Assembly: GCF_000429645.1 (NCBI RefSeq)
Contig: NZ_AUCG01000021.1
Location: forward strand, 248,001-312,000
Length of the DNA stretch: 64,000 nt
Direction of reading: 5' to 3'
DNA from: Niveispirillum irakense DSM 11586
GTDB lineage: Bacteria > Pseudomonadota > Alphaproteobacteria > Azospirillales > Azospirillaceae
Within the stretch, counting starts at the first letter, position 1. The number at the start of each line of letters is the position of its first letter. A program made the translations under genes and the position numbers. Positions 26,764 through 34,520 of this stretch are shown here, one piece after another. The notes beneath the pieces are model-generated. The model saw only the letters and a list, made by a program, of their open reading frames with translations, was not told the DNA's origin and ran no database searches.

Positions 26764-27534
26764 TTACAAACGGGGCCGGATCGTTTGCAGTATCTTGGCA
26801 TGCAGGGACGGGTCGCCCGCTGCCACAACATTGCCGTTGGTGCCCAGCCGCAGCGGCTGGCCTTCCCAGTCGGTGATCACGCCGCCGGCGCCTTCAATCA
26901 CGGCAACAAGGGCGGCCCAGTCATAGGGTTGCAAGCCGGCTTCCACCATCAGGTCAATGAAGCCGGCGGCCAGCAGGCCGAACGCATAGGCATCGCCACC
27001 CCAGACCATGTACCGGCTGGCTGCTTCCGTCTGACGGAATTCCGGATGCGGGAACGGCATTGTGGCCGCCTGCGTCGCCATTGCCGGGTCGGGGCAGAGA
27101 CGGGTACGGATAGGGTTGCCATTCAGGGTGGTTGCCTGACCGGCCACGCCCAGCCACCGGTCACCAATCACCGGCTGGTCGATAATGCCCAGTACAGGCA
27201 CCCCGCGGTGCAGCAACGCGATAAGGGTGGTGAAAAGCGGGCGGCCGGTGATGAAGGATTTGGTGCCGTCGATCGGGTCAATCACCCAGACATATTCAGC
27301 ATTCAGGTCGCGGCTGCCATGCTCCTCGCCCAGGATACCATCCTGGGGACGTTCCGCCGTGAGAATGGCGCGAATAGCCGATTCGACTTCCCGGTCGGCA
27401 ATGGTGACCGGGGAGGTGTCTGCCTTCACATCGACCGCCACGGGGGTGCGGTAATGTTTGCGCGCAACGGCACCTGCCGCATCGGCGCAGCGCAGCGCCA
27501 GCGTTACAAGTGGGGCGAGATCGGCGGCAGACAT
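26764..27534 (-). CDS. Inositol-monophosphatase-family phosphatase (possible histidinol-phosphatase)
   Basis: 256 residues. ATG at 27534 is chosen because AGGAG lies 8 bases upstream; an ATG 21 bases earlier is less good. The metal-binding motifs of the family are present: ILGEEHG, WVIDPIDGTKSFI and YDWAALVAVIEGAGG. Related enzymes include SuhB/inositol monophosphatase, CysQ and the HisN-type histidinol-phosphatase common in alphaproteobacteria, which this most resembles in length and in PIDGTKSF. No his genes are adjacent, so the substrate is uncertain. Next to the cytochrome c gene on the same strand. Confidence 0.83.
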   Translation of the reverse strand: MSAADLAPLVTLALRCADAAGAVARKHYRTPVAVDVKADTSPVTIADREVESAIRAILTAERPQDGILGEEHGSRDLNAEYVWVIDPIDGTKSFITGRPLFTTLIALLHRGVPVLGIIDQPVIGDRWLGVAGQATTLNGNPIRTRLCPDPAMATQAATMPFPHPEFRQTEAASRYMVWGGDAYAFGLLAAGFIDLMVEAGLQPYDWAALVAVIEGAGGVITDWEGQPLRLGTNGNVVAAGDPSLHAKILQTIRPRL

Positions 27535-27636
27535 CTGCGATTCTCCTACAGGCATGCGGGGGTGCCTTGTTACCCGCCCAATGAAAAGGGGCGACCCGAA
27601 GGCCGCCCCTATATCACACCTGGCGCTGGTTGCCGA

Positions 27637-28176
27637 TTACGGCAGCGGTGCCGGGCTGTCGGACAGGGTCCGCAGATAGGCGATCAGGTTGGCGCGATCC
27701 TCAACCTTCTTGATACCGGCGAAGTTCATCTTCGTACCCGGGATCGTGGCCTTGGGGTTGGCCAGGAACTTGTTCAGATGCTCGTAATCCCAGGGACCTT
27801 CCTGGCTCTTCATCGCATCAGAATAAGCGAAGCCTTCCGCATGGGCGTGCTTGTTGTTCACGATGTTCCAGAGATTGGGGCCAACCTTGTTGGCGCCGCC
27901 CTGCTCGAACGTGTGGCAAGCCGCGCAGGCGCGCACCAGCTTCTGACCAGCCGCCGGATCGGCAGCCGCCAGGAGCGGCGTCACCGGATCGGGCTCCGCG
28001 GGGGCGGCAGGCGCATCCGCTTCGGCTGTCGCCGTTTCGGGCACTTCTACCTTATAGGCGCGCTCAGCCGGATAGGTCGGGTGCAGGAGCTTCTTGGAGA
28101 AGAAGCCGGCAAACATGGCAATGAGCGTCGCCATGAGGATAGCCATGAAAATCTTATTAAAGGTGCTGCCAGCCAT
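27637..28176 (-). CDS. Membrane-anchored class I cytochrome c (CycM-like)
   Basis: 179 residues. An N-terminal uncleaved membrane helix (about residues 8-26, MAILMATLIAMFAGFF) anchors the protein. A spacer rich in Ala, Pro and Glu leads to a single haem domain: haem-binding CAACH, conserved GPNLWNIV, and the axial Met in GTKMNF. The form matches CycM/cytochrome c552 proteins that carry electrons from the bc1 complex to terminal oxidases. The ATG at 28176 is supported by AAGGGA 9 bases upstream and by starting just before the anchor. Divergent from kdsB. Confidence 0.92.
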   Translation of the reverse strand: MAGSTFNKIFMAILMATLIAMFAGFFSKKLLHPTYPAERAYKVEVPETATAEADAPAAPAEPDPVTPLLAAADPAAGQKLVRACAACHTFEQGGANKVGPNLWNIVNNKHAHAEGFAYSDAMKSQEGPWDYEHLNKFLANPKATIPGTKMNFAGIKKVEDRANLIAYLRTLSDSPAPLP

Positions 28177-28343
28177 TAGATCTGATCCCTTGGGTACGCC
28201 GGGCGCGGGCACAATAACGCCAACCAGCGGGCACGTCCATGCCCGCTTGTCGGCAAACCATGCGGGATACATATCCCAGGACAGGCGGTCGCACATGGAG
28301 TTTACGCCTTGACCCGGCGGACCAAATGTCGCACGGACAGATC

Positions 28344-29126
28344 ATGATGACCCAGCCCCCCCCGAAAAGCCTTCCAACCAACCCTTTGATCGTCATTCCC
28401 GCCCGTATGGCGTCCACCCGGCTTCCTGACAAGCCGCTGGCGGATATCCAGGGCGTGCCGATGATTGTCCAGGTCTGGCGGCGGGCGATGGAGGCAGCCA
28501 TTGGCCCTGTCGTCGTAGCTGCGGCTGAACAGGCGATTGTGGATGCGGTGGAGACTGCCGGTGGCCGCGCGGTGCTGACCGATCCCGACCACCCATCCGG
28601 TTCCGACCGAATCTGGGAGGCGGTATGCAAGATCGACCCGGAGGGGCGGCACGATGCGATCGTCAATGTCCAGGGCGATCTGCCGACCATTGAACCTGCT
28701 GCGGTCCAGGCGGTTTTTGCGCCCTTGTCCGATCCCGCGGTCGATATTGCTACCCTGGGCGTGGTGATCTCTGATCCGGCGGAGAGGACCAATCCCAATG
28801 TCGTGAAGGCTGTGGTGGAGTTGCGGCCGGGTGACCGGCGGGGCCGGGCGCTTTATTTCACCCGCGCGACCGCACCTTGGGGTGAGGGCCCGCTATTCCA
28901 CCATATCGGGCTTTATGCCTATCGGCGCGACGCGCTGGCCCGGTTCGTCGCACTGCCCCCCGCGATCCTGGAACAGCGGGAAAAGCTGGAGCAGCTTCGG
29001 GCGCTGGCCAATGGCATGGTGATTGATCTTGCCGTGGTCGATACCGTGCCCCTGGGTGTGGACACGGCAGAGGATCTGGAACGGGCCCGGCGGATGCTGG
29101 CGCCGGTCACGGGTATAGAATCATAA
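28344..29126 (+). CDS. kdsB: 3-deoxy-manno-octulosonate cytidylyltransferase (CMP-KDO synthetase)
   Basis: 260 residues; activates KDO with CTP for lipopolysaccharide inner-core synthesis in the cytoplasm. Family motifs are [17 protein letters not shown] (nucleotide binding), [17 protein letters not shown] and [12 protein letters not shown], with [10 protein letters not shown] and [13 protein letters not shown] downstream. Two adjacent ATG codons (28344, 28347) can start the protein and no strong ribosome-binding site decides between them. It is followed 23 bases later by pheA, with which it probably forms an operon. Confidence 0.95.
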   Translation: MMTQPPPKSLPTNPLIVIPARMASTRLPDKPLADIQGVPMIVQVWRRAMEAAIGPVVVAAAEQAIVDAVETAGGRAVLTDPDHPSGSDRIWEAVCKIDPEGRHDAIVNVQGDLPTIEPAAVQAVFAPLSDPAVDIATLGVVISDPAERTNPNVVKAVVELRPGDRRGRALYFTRATAPWGEGPLFHHIGLYAYRRDALARFVALPPAILEQREKLEQLRALANGMVIDLAVVDTVPLGVDTAEDLERARRMLAPVTGIES

Positions 29127-29149
29127 AGATAAGAAGGACTGATCACGTC

Positions 29150-30010
29150 ATGCCTGCCTCGACGATTGCTTATCAGGGCGCGCCCGGTGCCAATTCCGAT
29201 CTGGCCTGCCGCAGCGTCTTTCCCGAGATGACGCCGCTGCCCTGCGCATCGTTCGAGGACGCGTTTGCCGCCGTGCATGAGGGGCGGGCACGGCTGGCCA
29301 TGATCCCGGTTGAGAATTCGGTCGCCGGTCGTGTTGCCGATATTCATCACCTGTTGCCGCGCGGCGGGCTGCATATCATCGGGGAGCATTACCAGCGGGT
29401 CGTGCATTGCCTGGTGGCGCCCAAAGGGGCCAGCATGGAAAGCCTGACCCAGGTCCATTCCCATATCCAGGCCCTGTCGCAATGCCGCAATTATCTGCGG
29501 GAGCGGGGATTGACGCCGGTCAGCCACGCCGATACGGCGGGTGCCGCCGCCGATGTGGCGACCTGGAACGATCCTGGCATCGGTGCCATTGCCTCTGATC
29601 TGGCGGCAGAGATTTATGGTCTGCAGGTCCTGGCCAAAGGGATCGAGGATGCCGCGCATAATACGACCCGCTTTCTGATCCTGTCCCGTGAAGCGCAGGT
29701 GCCGGCACCCGGTACGCCCAGTGTCACCAGCTTCTTCTTCCGGGTCCGGTCAGTGCCGGCGGCGCTTTACAAGGCGTTGGGCGGATTCGCCACCAACGGT
29801 GTGAACATCACCAAGCTGGAAAGCTATATGGTGGATGGCCGTTTCATCGCGGCCCAGTTCTATGCCGATGTGGAGGGGCATCCGGAAGAGCGGTCCCTGC
29901 GTCTGGCGATGGAGGAATTGGCCTTCTATGCCCGGGAGGTGAAAATCCTGGGTGTCTATCCAGCCCACCCCTTCCGTCAGGCTGCCATCCAGCAGGACGG
30001 TCAGGATTAA
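29150..30010 (+). CDS. pheA: Prephenate dehydratase
   Basis: 286-residue monofunctional enzyme making phenylpyruvate from prephenate in phenylalanine synthesis. Catalytic domain about 1-185, starting IAYQGAPGANSDLA, with IPVENSVAGRVADIHHLL and the TTRF motif (NTTRFLILS). C-terminal ACT domain about 200-280, in which GFATNGVNITKLESYM gives the ESRP-like segment (here ESYM) that binds phenylalanine for feedback inhibition. AGAAGGAC lies upstream of the ATG. No chorismate-mutase domain. Ends at a shared terminator. Confidence 0.95.
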   Translation: MPASTIAYQGAPGANSDLACRSVFPEMTPLPCASFEDAFAAVHEGRARLAMIPVENSVAGRVADIHHLLPRGGLHIIGEHYQRVVHCLVAPKGASMESLTQVHSHIQALSQCRNYLRERGLTPVSHADTAGAAADVATWNDPGIGAIASDLAAEIYGLQVLAKGIEDAAHNTTRFLILSREAQVPAPGTPSVTSFFFRVRSVPAALYKALGGFATNGVNITKLESYMVDGRFIAAQFYADVEGHPEERSLRLAMEELAFYAREVKILGVYPAHPFRQAAIQQDGQD

Positions 30011-30012
30011 AC

Positions 30013-30056
30013 AAAGAAGGGCCAGTGACGCAGCAACGTCACTGGCCCTTCTTTTT
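30013..30056. terminator. Bidirectional terminator between pheA and tex
   Basis: AAAGAAGGGCCAGTGACG and its exact complement CGTCACTGGCCCTTCTTT with loop CAGCAA, an 18-base perfect stem. T-runs on the right for the plus strand and A-rich left arm for the minus strand serve both converging genes. Confidence 0.92.
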
Positions 30057-30098
30057 CGCAAGCGGCGGCAAGGGGCCGCCGCTTTCCCGATTGTGCGC

Positions 30099-32444
30099 TT
30101 ATTTTTTACCTTTGGCCTTTGCAGCGGCAAAGGCGGCGGCGAAAGCATTATCCTCCGCTGCCGGTGCGGGCGGGGCTTTGCGGGGTGGGGCTGCATTCTG
30201 GCGCGGGGCGGTGGCCGGGCTCCGCCGTTCATCCCGCCGTTCCGCCGGCTTATCGGTGGGGCGTGCCGGCGCGGGGCGTTCGTCCAGCTTCATGGTGAGG
30301 GCGACGCGGCGGCGCTTCAGGTCCACCTCCATCACTTTCACCTTCACGATATCGCCCGCCTTGACGACACTGTGGGGGTCTTTGACGAAGCTGTGGGAAA
30401 GCTGGCTGATATGCACCAGCCCATCCTGATGCACGCCCACATCGACGAAGGCGCCGAAATTGGTGACATTGGTCACCACCCCCTCCAGCACCATGCCGAG
30501 CTGGAGGTCTTTCAGTTCCTCCACCCCTTCCTTGAAGCTGGCGGTTTTGAATTCCGGGCGAGGATCGCGGCCGGGCTTCTCCAACTCCCGCAGGATATCG
30601 GTCACGGTGGGAATGCCGAATTTCTCATCCGTGAAATCGGCCGGGTCGAGCGATTGCAGGAAGGCAACATCGCCGATCAGCTTGTCGAGCGGTCGCCCGG
30701 TCTTTTTCAGGATGCGTTCCACCACCGGATAGGCTTCCGGATGCACGGAGGAACCGTCCAGCGGATTGTCGCCGTCGCGGATTCGCAGGAAGCCGGCGGC
30801 CTGTTCAAATGCCTTCGGCCCCAGTCGCGGCACCTCCAGCAACTGGCGGCGGGACCGGAACATGCCGTTGCGGTCGCGGAATTCCACGATGTTGCCGGCA
30901 ACCGTGCCGGACAGGCCGGAAACGCGGGCCAGTAAGGGGATGGACGCGGAATTCAGGTCCACGCCGACGCCGTTCACGCAATCCTCCACGACGGCGTCCA
31001 GCGTCCGGGCCAGTTTGGCCGGGCTGACATCGTGCTGATACTGGCCGACACCGATGGATTTCGGGTCGATCTTCACCAGCTCGGCCAGGGGGTCCTGAAG
31101 CCGGCGGGCGATGGATACGGCCCCGCGCAGGGTGACATCCAGCTTGGGGAATTCCTGCGCCGCCACTTCGGAGGCGGAATAAACGGACGCGCCGGCTTCC
31201 GACACCATCACCTTGGTCGGCTTCGCTCCCGGCAGTTTTTCCAGCAATTCTGCGGCCAGCTTGTCCGTCTCCCGGCTGGCGGTTCCATTGCCGATGGCGA
31301 TCAGATCGACATCATGGCGTTTCACCAGCACAGCCAGGGTGGCCAGGGAGCCATCCCAGTCACGCCGCGGCTCATGGGGATAGATGGTTACCGTTTCCAG
31401 CAGCTTGCCGGTGGCATCTACCACTGCGGCCTTTACGCCTGTCCGGATGCCGGGATCCAGGCCCAGGGTGGCGCGCTGGCCGGCGGGTGGTGCCAGCAGC
31501 AGATCCTTCAGATTGCGCCCGAAAACCGTAATCGCTTCATCCTCTGCCTTCTCGCGCAGGACGCTCATCAGATCGGTTTCGATATGCAGGGCGATCTTGG
31601 TCCGCCAGGCCCAGCGGCAGCAATCCAGCAGCCAGCGGTCGGCGGGACGGGACCGGTTTGCAATGCTGAAGGCGTTGGCAATGATCTGTTCGGCCGGGTG
31701 GGCTTCACCGGCCACCGGTTCATTACCCACCACCAGCTTCAGGTCCAGGATACCGGCTGCCCGTCCGCGGAACAGCGCCAGGGCCCGGTGGGAGGCGATG
31801 CGGGTCAGGGCCTCGCTCGAATCGAAATAGTCGCTGAACTTGGCGCCTTCTTCCGCCTTGCCCTCGATCAGGGTGGAGACGATGCGGCCCTGATCATGGG
31901 CCAACTGGCGCAGACGTCCGACCAGGGTGGCATCTTCCGCCATGCGCTCCACCAGGATGGCGCGGGCTCCCTCCAGTGCGGCCTTGGTATCGGCGATCCC
32001 CTTGTCGATGGCGATGAAGCCGGCGGCTTCCTTTTCCGGGTCGCGGGATGGATCAGCCAGCAGCAGGGTGGCCAAGGGCTCCAGCCCCGCTTCCCGCGCG
32101 ATCATACCCTTTGTCCGCCGCTTCGGCCGGAAGGGCAGGTAAAGATCTTCCAGCCGGGTTTTGCTGTCCGCCGCCTCCAGGTCGCGCAGCAGCTCCGGGG
32201 TCATCTTGCCCTGGTCGGTAATGGACTGCTTGATCGTTGCCCGGCGCTCTTCCATCTCCCGCAGATAGCGCAGCCGCTCATCCAGCGTGCGCAACTGGGT
32301 ATCATCCAGGCCGCCCGTCACTTCCTTGCGATAACGGGCGATGAAGGGGACGGTGCTGCCCTCATCCAGAAGGGCTGCCGCGGCTTCCACCTGCTGCGAC
32401 CGGACGCCCAATTCTTGCGCGATGCGGGCGGGAATGCTGGTCAT
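30099..32444 (-). CDS. tex: Tex-family RNA-binding transcription accessory protein
   Basis: 781 residues, close to E. coli/P. aeruginosa Tex (about 775-785). N-terminal helical Tex domain ([23 protein letters not shown]), YqgF/RuvC-like domain ([18 protein letters not shown]), helix-hairpin-helix repeats ([47 protein letters not shown]) and a C-terminal S1 RNA-binding domain ([33 protein letters not shown]). A basic, Ala/Pro-rich tail of about 60 residues follows. The Met at 32444 matches the family N-terminus ([13 protein letters not shown]); an earlier in-frame ATG (32483) adds unrelated residues. Single gene. Confidence 0.95.
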   Translation of the reverse strand: MTSIPARIAQELGVRSQQVEAAAALLDEGSTVPFIARYRKEVTGGLDDTQLRTLDERLRYLREMEERRATIKQSITDQGKMTPELLRDLEAADSKTRLEDLYLPFRPKRRTKGMIAREAGLEPLATLLLADPSRDPEKEAAGFIAIDKGIADTKAALEGARAILVERMAEDATLVGRLRQLAHDQGRIVSTLIEGKAEEGAKFSDYFDSSEALTRIASHRALALFRGRAAGILDLKLVVGNEPVAGEAHPAEQIIANAFSIANRSRPADRWLLDCCRWAWRTKIALHIETDLMSVLREKAEDEAITVFGRNLKDLLLAPPAGQRATLGLDPGIRTGVKAAVVDATGKLLETVTIYPHEPRRDWDGSLATLAVLVKRHDVDLIAIGNGTASRETDKLAAELLEKLPGAKPTKVMVSEAGASVYSASEVAAQEFPKLDVTLRGAVSIARRLQDPLAELVKIDPKSIGVGQYQHDVSPAKLARTLDAVVEDCVNGVGVDLNSASIPLLARVSGLSGTVAGNIVEFRDRNGMFRSRRQLLEVPRLGPKAFEQAAGFLRIRDGDNPLDGSSVHPEAYPVVERILKKTGRPLDKLIGDVAFLQSLDPADFTDEKFGIPTVTDILRELEKPGRDPRPEFKTASFKEGVEELKDLQLGMVLEGVVTNVTNFGAFVDVGVHQDGLVHISQLSHSFVKDPHSVVKAGDIVKVKVMEVDLKRRRVALTMKLDERPAPARPTDKPAERRDERRSPATAPRQNAAPPRKAPPAPAAEDNAFAAAFAAAKAKGKK

Positions 32445-32550
32445 GGACTGGAACCTGATCTGACTTTGGAAGGTTGGCTGCATAGCGCATCCCCCCGTCT
32501 GCCGCCAGTCCCGAGCCTGATCTAAAAAAGGACAAGATTCGGCGTTCGCG

Positions 32551-32580
32551 TTAACCAAATCTTAGGTGCAATGCGATATT
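32551..32580 (+). promoter_or_regulatory. Possible promoter of the rightward small RNA
   Basis: TTAACC (32551-32556), 18 bases, GATATT (32575-32580): four of six matches in each hexamer. Placed correctly for a transcript beginning near 32587. Confidence 0.35.
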
Positions 32581-32586
32581 TCTGAA

Positions 32587-32657
32587 ATCCGCGACATTTT
32601 GTTGCGTTTCCTCCCAAGACTGAAACCCCCGGCGCCTTACGGCGACGGGGTTTTTTT
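32587..32657 (+). ncRNA. Candidate suhB/mmgR-like trans-acting small RNA (copy A)
   Basis: About 70 nucleotides. Order of elements: 5' hairpin CGCGAC-ATTTT-GTTGCG (32590-32606), single-stranded anti-Shine-Dalgarno motif TTTCCTCCC (32607-32615) followed by AAGACTGAAA, then a GC-rich terminator hairpin (32624-32650) and TTTTTTT. Neither neighbouring protein gene reads into this terminator from the left on the plus strand, so it must end a separate transcript. The architecture and the UUUCCUCCC core are those of the multicopy alphaproteobacterial family known as suhB/mmgR (cuckoo-type RNAs); assignment is from memory of the family, not from a covariance search. The 5' end is approximate. Confidence 0.62.
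32624..32657 (+). terminator. Rho-independent terminator of small RNA A
   Basis: ACCCCCGGCGCC, loop TTAC, GGCGACGGGGT with one internal G-A mismatch, followed by seven T. Confidence 0.85.
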
Positions 32658-32858
32658 GTGCTGTTTGCTCCTAAAAAGCAGCCATTCCATGGGGTTGCGC
32701 CGATATGGTGCGCTTATCTGAAATAGAACGGTCGTGCCATCTGCAACAATTTTGTCCGACAGGCAGAAAATGCCTTGACCTGTCGTTCCAGATGAAAGAA
32801 ATAGTCTTCACAAGAACGGTGCCGCTGACGCAACCTTCGGAAATAAGAAGGGGCGATG

Positions 32859-32869
32859 GGGAGGAAACG
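32859..32869 (-). repeat. Third copy of the anti-SD motif, without small-RNA architecture
   Basis: On the minus strand CGTTTCCTCCC, 5 bases past the terminator of small RNA B. It has no own terminator or 5' hairpin, so it may be a remnant of a duplicated small-RNA gene or be exposed only in read-through transcripts. Confidence 0.4.
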
Positions 32870-32873
32870 GCCC

Positions 32874-32952
32874 AAAAGAAAAGGCCGCTACAAGAGCGGC
32901 CTGAGTTTAGGGAGGAAACGCCCGAAAGGGCATGCAGCAACGTGTGCTGCGA
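32874..32952 (-). ncRNA. Candidate suhB/mmgR-like trans-acting small RNA (copy B)
   Basis: About 79 nucleotides on the minus strand. A 5' hairpin GCAGCA/TGCTGC and a second GCCC-TTTC-GGGC (forward 32920-32931) precede TTTCCTCCCT (forward 32909-32918), then AAACTCA and the terminator stem GGCCGCT/AGCGGCC (forward 32883-32889, 32895-32901) with TTTTCTTTT. A well-spaced sigma-70-type promoter lies just upstream, predicting a start at about 32950-32953 and an RNA of nearly the 77-79 nucleotides usual for mmgR. It is a paralogue in architecture of copy A, in convergent orientation 217 bases away. Family name is an inference. Confidence 0.7.
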
Positions 32953-32957
32953 TGCAC

Positions 32958-32986
32958 AATATGATCCCGGCCAACGGGATTGGCAA
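32958..32986 (-). promoter_or_regulatory. Sigma-70-type promoter of small RNA B
   Basis: On the minus strand -35 TTGCCA (5 of 6), 17-base spacer, -10 CATATT (4 of 6), with the predicted start 6-8 bases beyond. The spacing is optimal. Confidence 0.6.
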
Positions 32987-32991
32987 GTGGT

Positions 32992-33027
32992 AAAAGGCGG
33001 CCCCCTTTGCGGGGCCGTCGCCATTTT
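32992..33027. terminator. GC-rich hairpin flanked by A-run and T-run
   Basis: AAAAGGC, GGCCCC, loop CTTTGC, GGGGCC, 3-base bulge, GCC, ATTTT. It could stop transcription in either direction; it isolates otsB from the small-RNA genes. Confidence 0.6.
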
Positions 33028-33123
33028 GGCTCTTATGCTTCCATAATTCTGGTTGGACGCGCCCTTTCCTTACGGCACAAAATGCAGCTTCAAAGCGTTA
33101 AGCTGTTATTTCGGCGAAGGAAA

Positions 33124-33954
33124 ATGGGACCAATGGTCGATATATCATATCAAACGACGAGCGCTGTCGGCGGCACCGATATGCATTATGTTGATGTCTG
33201 CCTTGCTGAAACTGAAAGCTTGGTGGGCGCTGCCGATGGGCGGAAGCCGGTCTTGTTTCTGGACTATGATGGCACTTTGACGCCGATCATGCCGCGACCG
33301 GAAGATGCTGTTCTTTCTGACCGGATGCGTGAACAAGTGCGGGCGATTGCGGCCCTGTGCCCTGTCGCCATCGTTTCCGGGCGCGATATGGCGGATGTTC
33401 GGTCCCTGGTTGATATTGATGGGCTGGCCTATGTCGGCAGTCACGGGCTGGATATCAGCACGACCGCCGGCTTCCATGCAGTTGGGGAGCCTTTCCGTCC
33501 TGCTATTTTACGGGCTGTGGCAGCACTGGAAAAGGCGCTGACATCCATTCCCGGTGCATATGTCCAACCCAAACGTTATGCGATTACGGTCCATACCAGG
33601 CTGGTGGCTCCGGACCACAAGGCCCAGGTTGTTGACACGGTTCATGCCGTTCTGTCGGGGGAGCCGACCCTGCGCTACATGTCCGGCAAGGAAATGCATG
33701 AACTGCGTCCCGATATGGATTGGCATAAGGGAAGTGCCGTCGTCCATCTGGCCCGGATGGAAGGGTGGCAGGACCATCCCTGGATTTTCATCGGGGATGA
33801 TGTGACGGACGAAGATGGCTTCCGCGCGGTCGCGGAAAAAGGCTTAGGCATTCGCGTGGGTGAGTTGGGGGCGACGACAGCCGCGCGCTTGTCCCTGCCG
33901 GATGTCGATGCCGTCCTGGCCTATCTTTCCAGGCTTCAAGCGACGCTGTCCTGA
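33124..33954 (+). CDS. otsB: Trehalose-6-phosphate phosphatase
   Basis: 276 residues from ATG 33124; 33133 and 33082 are possible alternatives, the first two sharing an AAGGAAA just upstream. HAD-superfamily enzyme: motif I FLDYDGTLTPI (nucleophile first Asp), motif II IVSGRD, the cap region with VGSHGLDIS, and the last motif FIGDDVTDEDGF. It removes phosphate from trehalose-6-phosphate made by OtsA, giving the osmoprotectant trehalose. No otsA is in the window. It stands alone, between the small-RNA region and a hairpin at 33989. Confidence 0.92.
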   Translation: MGPMVDISYQTTSAVGGTDMHYVDVCLAETESLVGAADGRKPVLFLDYDGTLTPIMPRPEDAVLSDRMREQVRAIAALCPVAIVSGRDMADVRSLVDIDGLAYVGSHGLDISTTAGFHAVGEPFRPAILRAVAALEKALTSIPGAYVQPKRYAITVHTRLVAPDHKAQVVDTVHAVLSGEPTLRYMSGKEMHELRPDMDWHKGSAVVHLARMEGWQDHPWIFIGDDVTDEDGFRAVAEKGLGIRVGELGATTAARLSLPDVDAVLAYLSRLQATLS

Positions 33955-33988
33955 CCCTTTTTGCGCCTCTGTTAATCGGGTCTCATAT

Positions 33989-34027
33989 CCAAAGGCTTAT
34001 CCCGAACGGTCTGGGGTAAGCCTTTGG
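33989..34027 (+). terminator. Long hairpin after otsB
   Basis: CCAAAGGCTTATCCC and GGGGTAAGCCTTTGG, 15 pairs with one T-G, loop of 9. It has no T-run, so termination may need Rho or the hairpin may protect the 3' end. Confidence 0.5.
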
Positions 34028-34272
34028 CGTCTGGGGCATTATTGGGACGTTTTTGGGGCGAAAGGGAGAAATTTCTCTTTTTAGTCACATTGCATCTGTC
34101 GAATATAATCTGAAGCTGTTTCCAAATTGAAGCGCATTTTTCTGTTCAACTGCAAAGCCAATTTTAATTTTTATTTGAAAAAATTGTTGATAATTTATTA
34201 ATTATTAAAAGTTCACAATGAAATGTCGAAATTTTCTCTGTAACGCTCCTCCGTAAAATGAGAGGAAACAGA

Positions 34273-34299
34273 ATGAATTTAGAAGTTTTTAGGGCATAA
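34273..34299 (+). CDS. Possible 8-codon leader peptide upstream of the LuxR-type gene
   Basis: AGAGGAAACAGA precedes ATG AAT TTA and the frame stops after eight codons (MNLEVFRA). The ribosome-binding site is good, but a frame this short may occur by chance. It lies in the AT-rich region 220 bases before the regulator gene. Confidence 0.2.
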   Translation: MNLEVFRA

Positions 34300-34372
34300 T
34301 AAGGACACTATATCCGGCATATGCCTAAAAGGCTCACATCTTTACTGCCTTCGAGAGATGTTAAACCCAAGC

Positions 34373-34444
34373 CACCGGGAGTAACTTCCCACTCTAAAGA
34401 GAGCCGGCCATTCGGCTCCCGGTGTCGCCCAAGATGGTGGGAAG
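34373..34444 (+). promoter_or_regulatory. Structured leader with mutually exclusive stems
   Basis: Three perfect stems are possible: I, CACCGGGAG (34373-34381) with CTCCCGGTG (34416-34424); II, GAGCCG (34401-34406) with CGGCTC (34413-34418); III, CTTCCCAC (34385-34392) with GTGGGAAG (34437-34444). II nests within III, but I shares bases with II and crosses III, so I excludes II plus III. Such a switch 75 bases before the LuxR-type start may be a regulatory leader or a separate small RNA. It does not match a riboswitch class I can recall. Confidence 0.45.
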
Positions 34445-34520
34445 CTATCGGGGGATCATCCGAATGGTGCTGTTAAAGCGGCGCCAGGATTGAAACGGAA
34501 TGCAGCGCGGGAGTGATGAG

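Larger units (their letters stand above)
32445..33123. other. 679-base intergenic region carrying two small-RNA genes
   Basis: Between divergent tex and otsB. It holds a rightward small RNA with terminator (32587-32657), a leftward small RNA with promoter and terminator (32874-32986), a further copy of the GGGAGGAAACG motif (32859-32869), and a GC-rich hairpin flanked by A and T runs (32992-33027). No protein gene is convincing here. Confidence 0.75.
33955..34520. other. 566-base AT-rich region upstream of a LuxR-type regulator
   Basis: No protein gene. The block 34081-34260 is about 29% G+C by hand count, against a strongly GC-rich background. It is followed by a mini-ORF with a good ribosome-binding site (34273-34299), a GGCATATGCC palindrome (34316-34325) and a structured leader (34373-34444). 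Confidence 0.7.

Noticed and set aside
33989-34027. Hairpin after otsB considered as a third small-RNA terminator
   Set aside because: No T-run on either strand and no CCUCC motif nearby.
34373-34444. Assignment of the structured leader to c-di-GMP, cobalamin or ZTP riboswitches
   Set aside because: The conserved core sequences of those classes are absent or in the wrong order.
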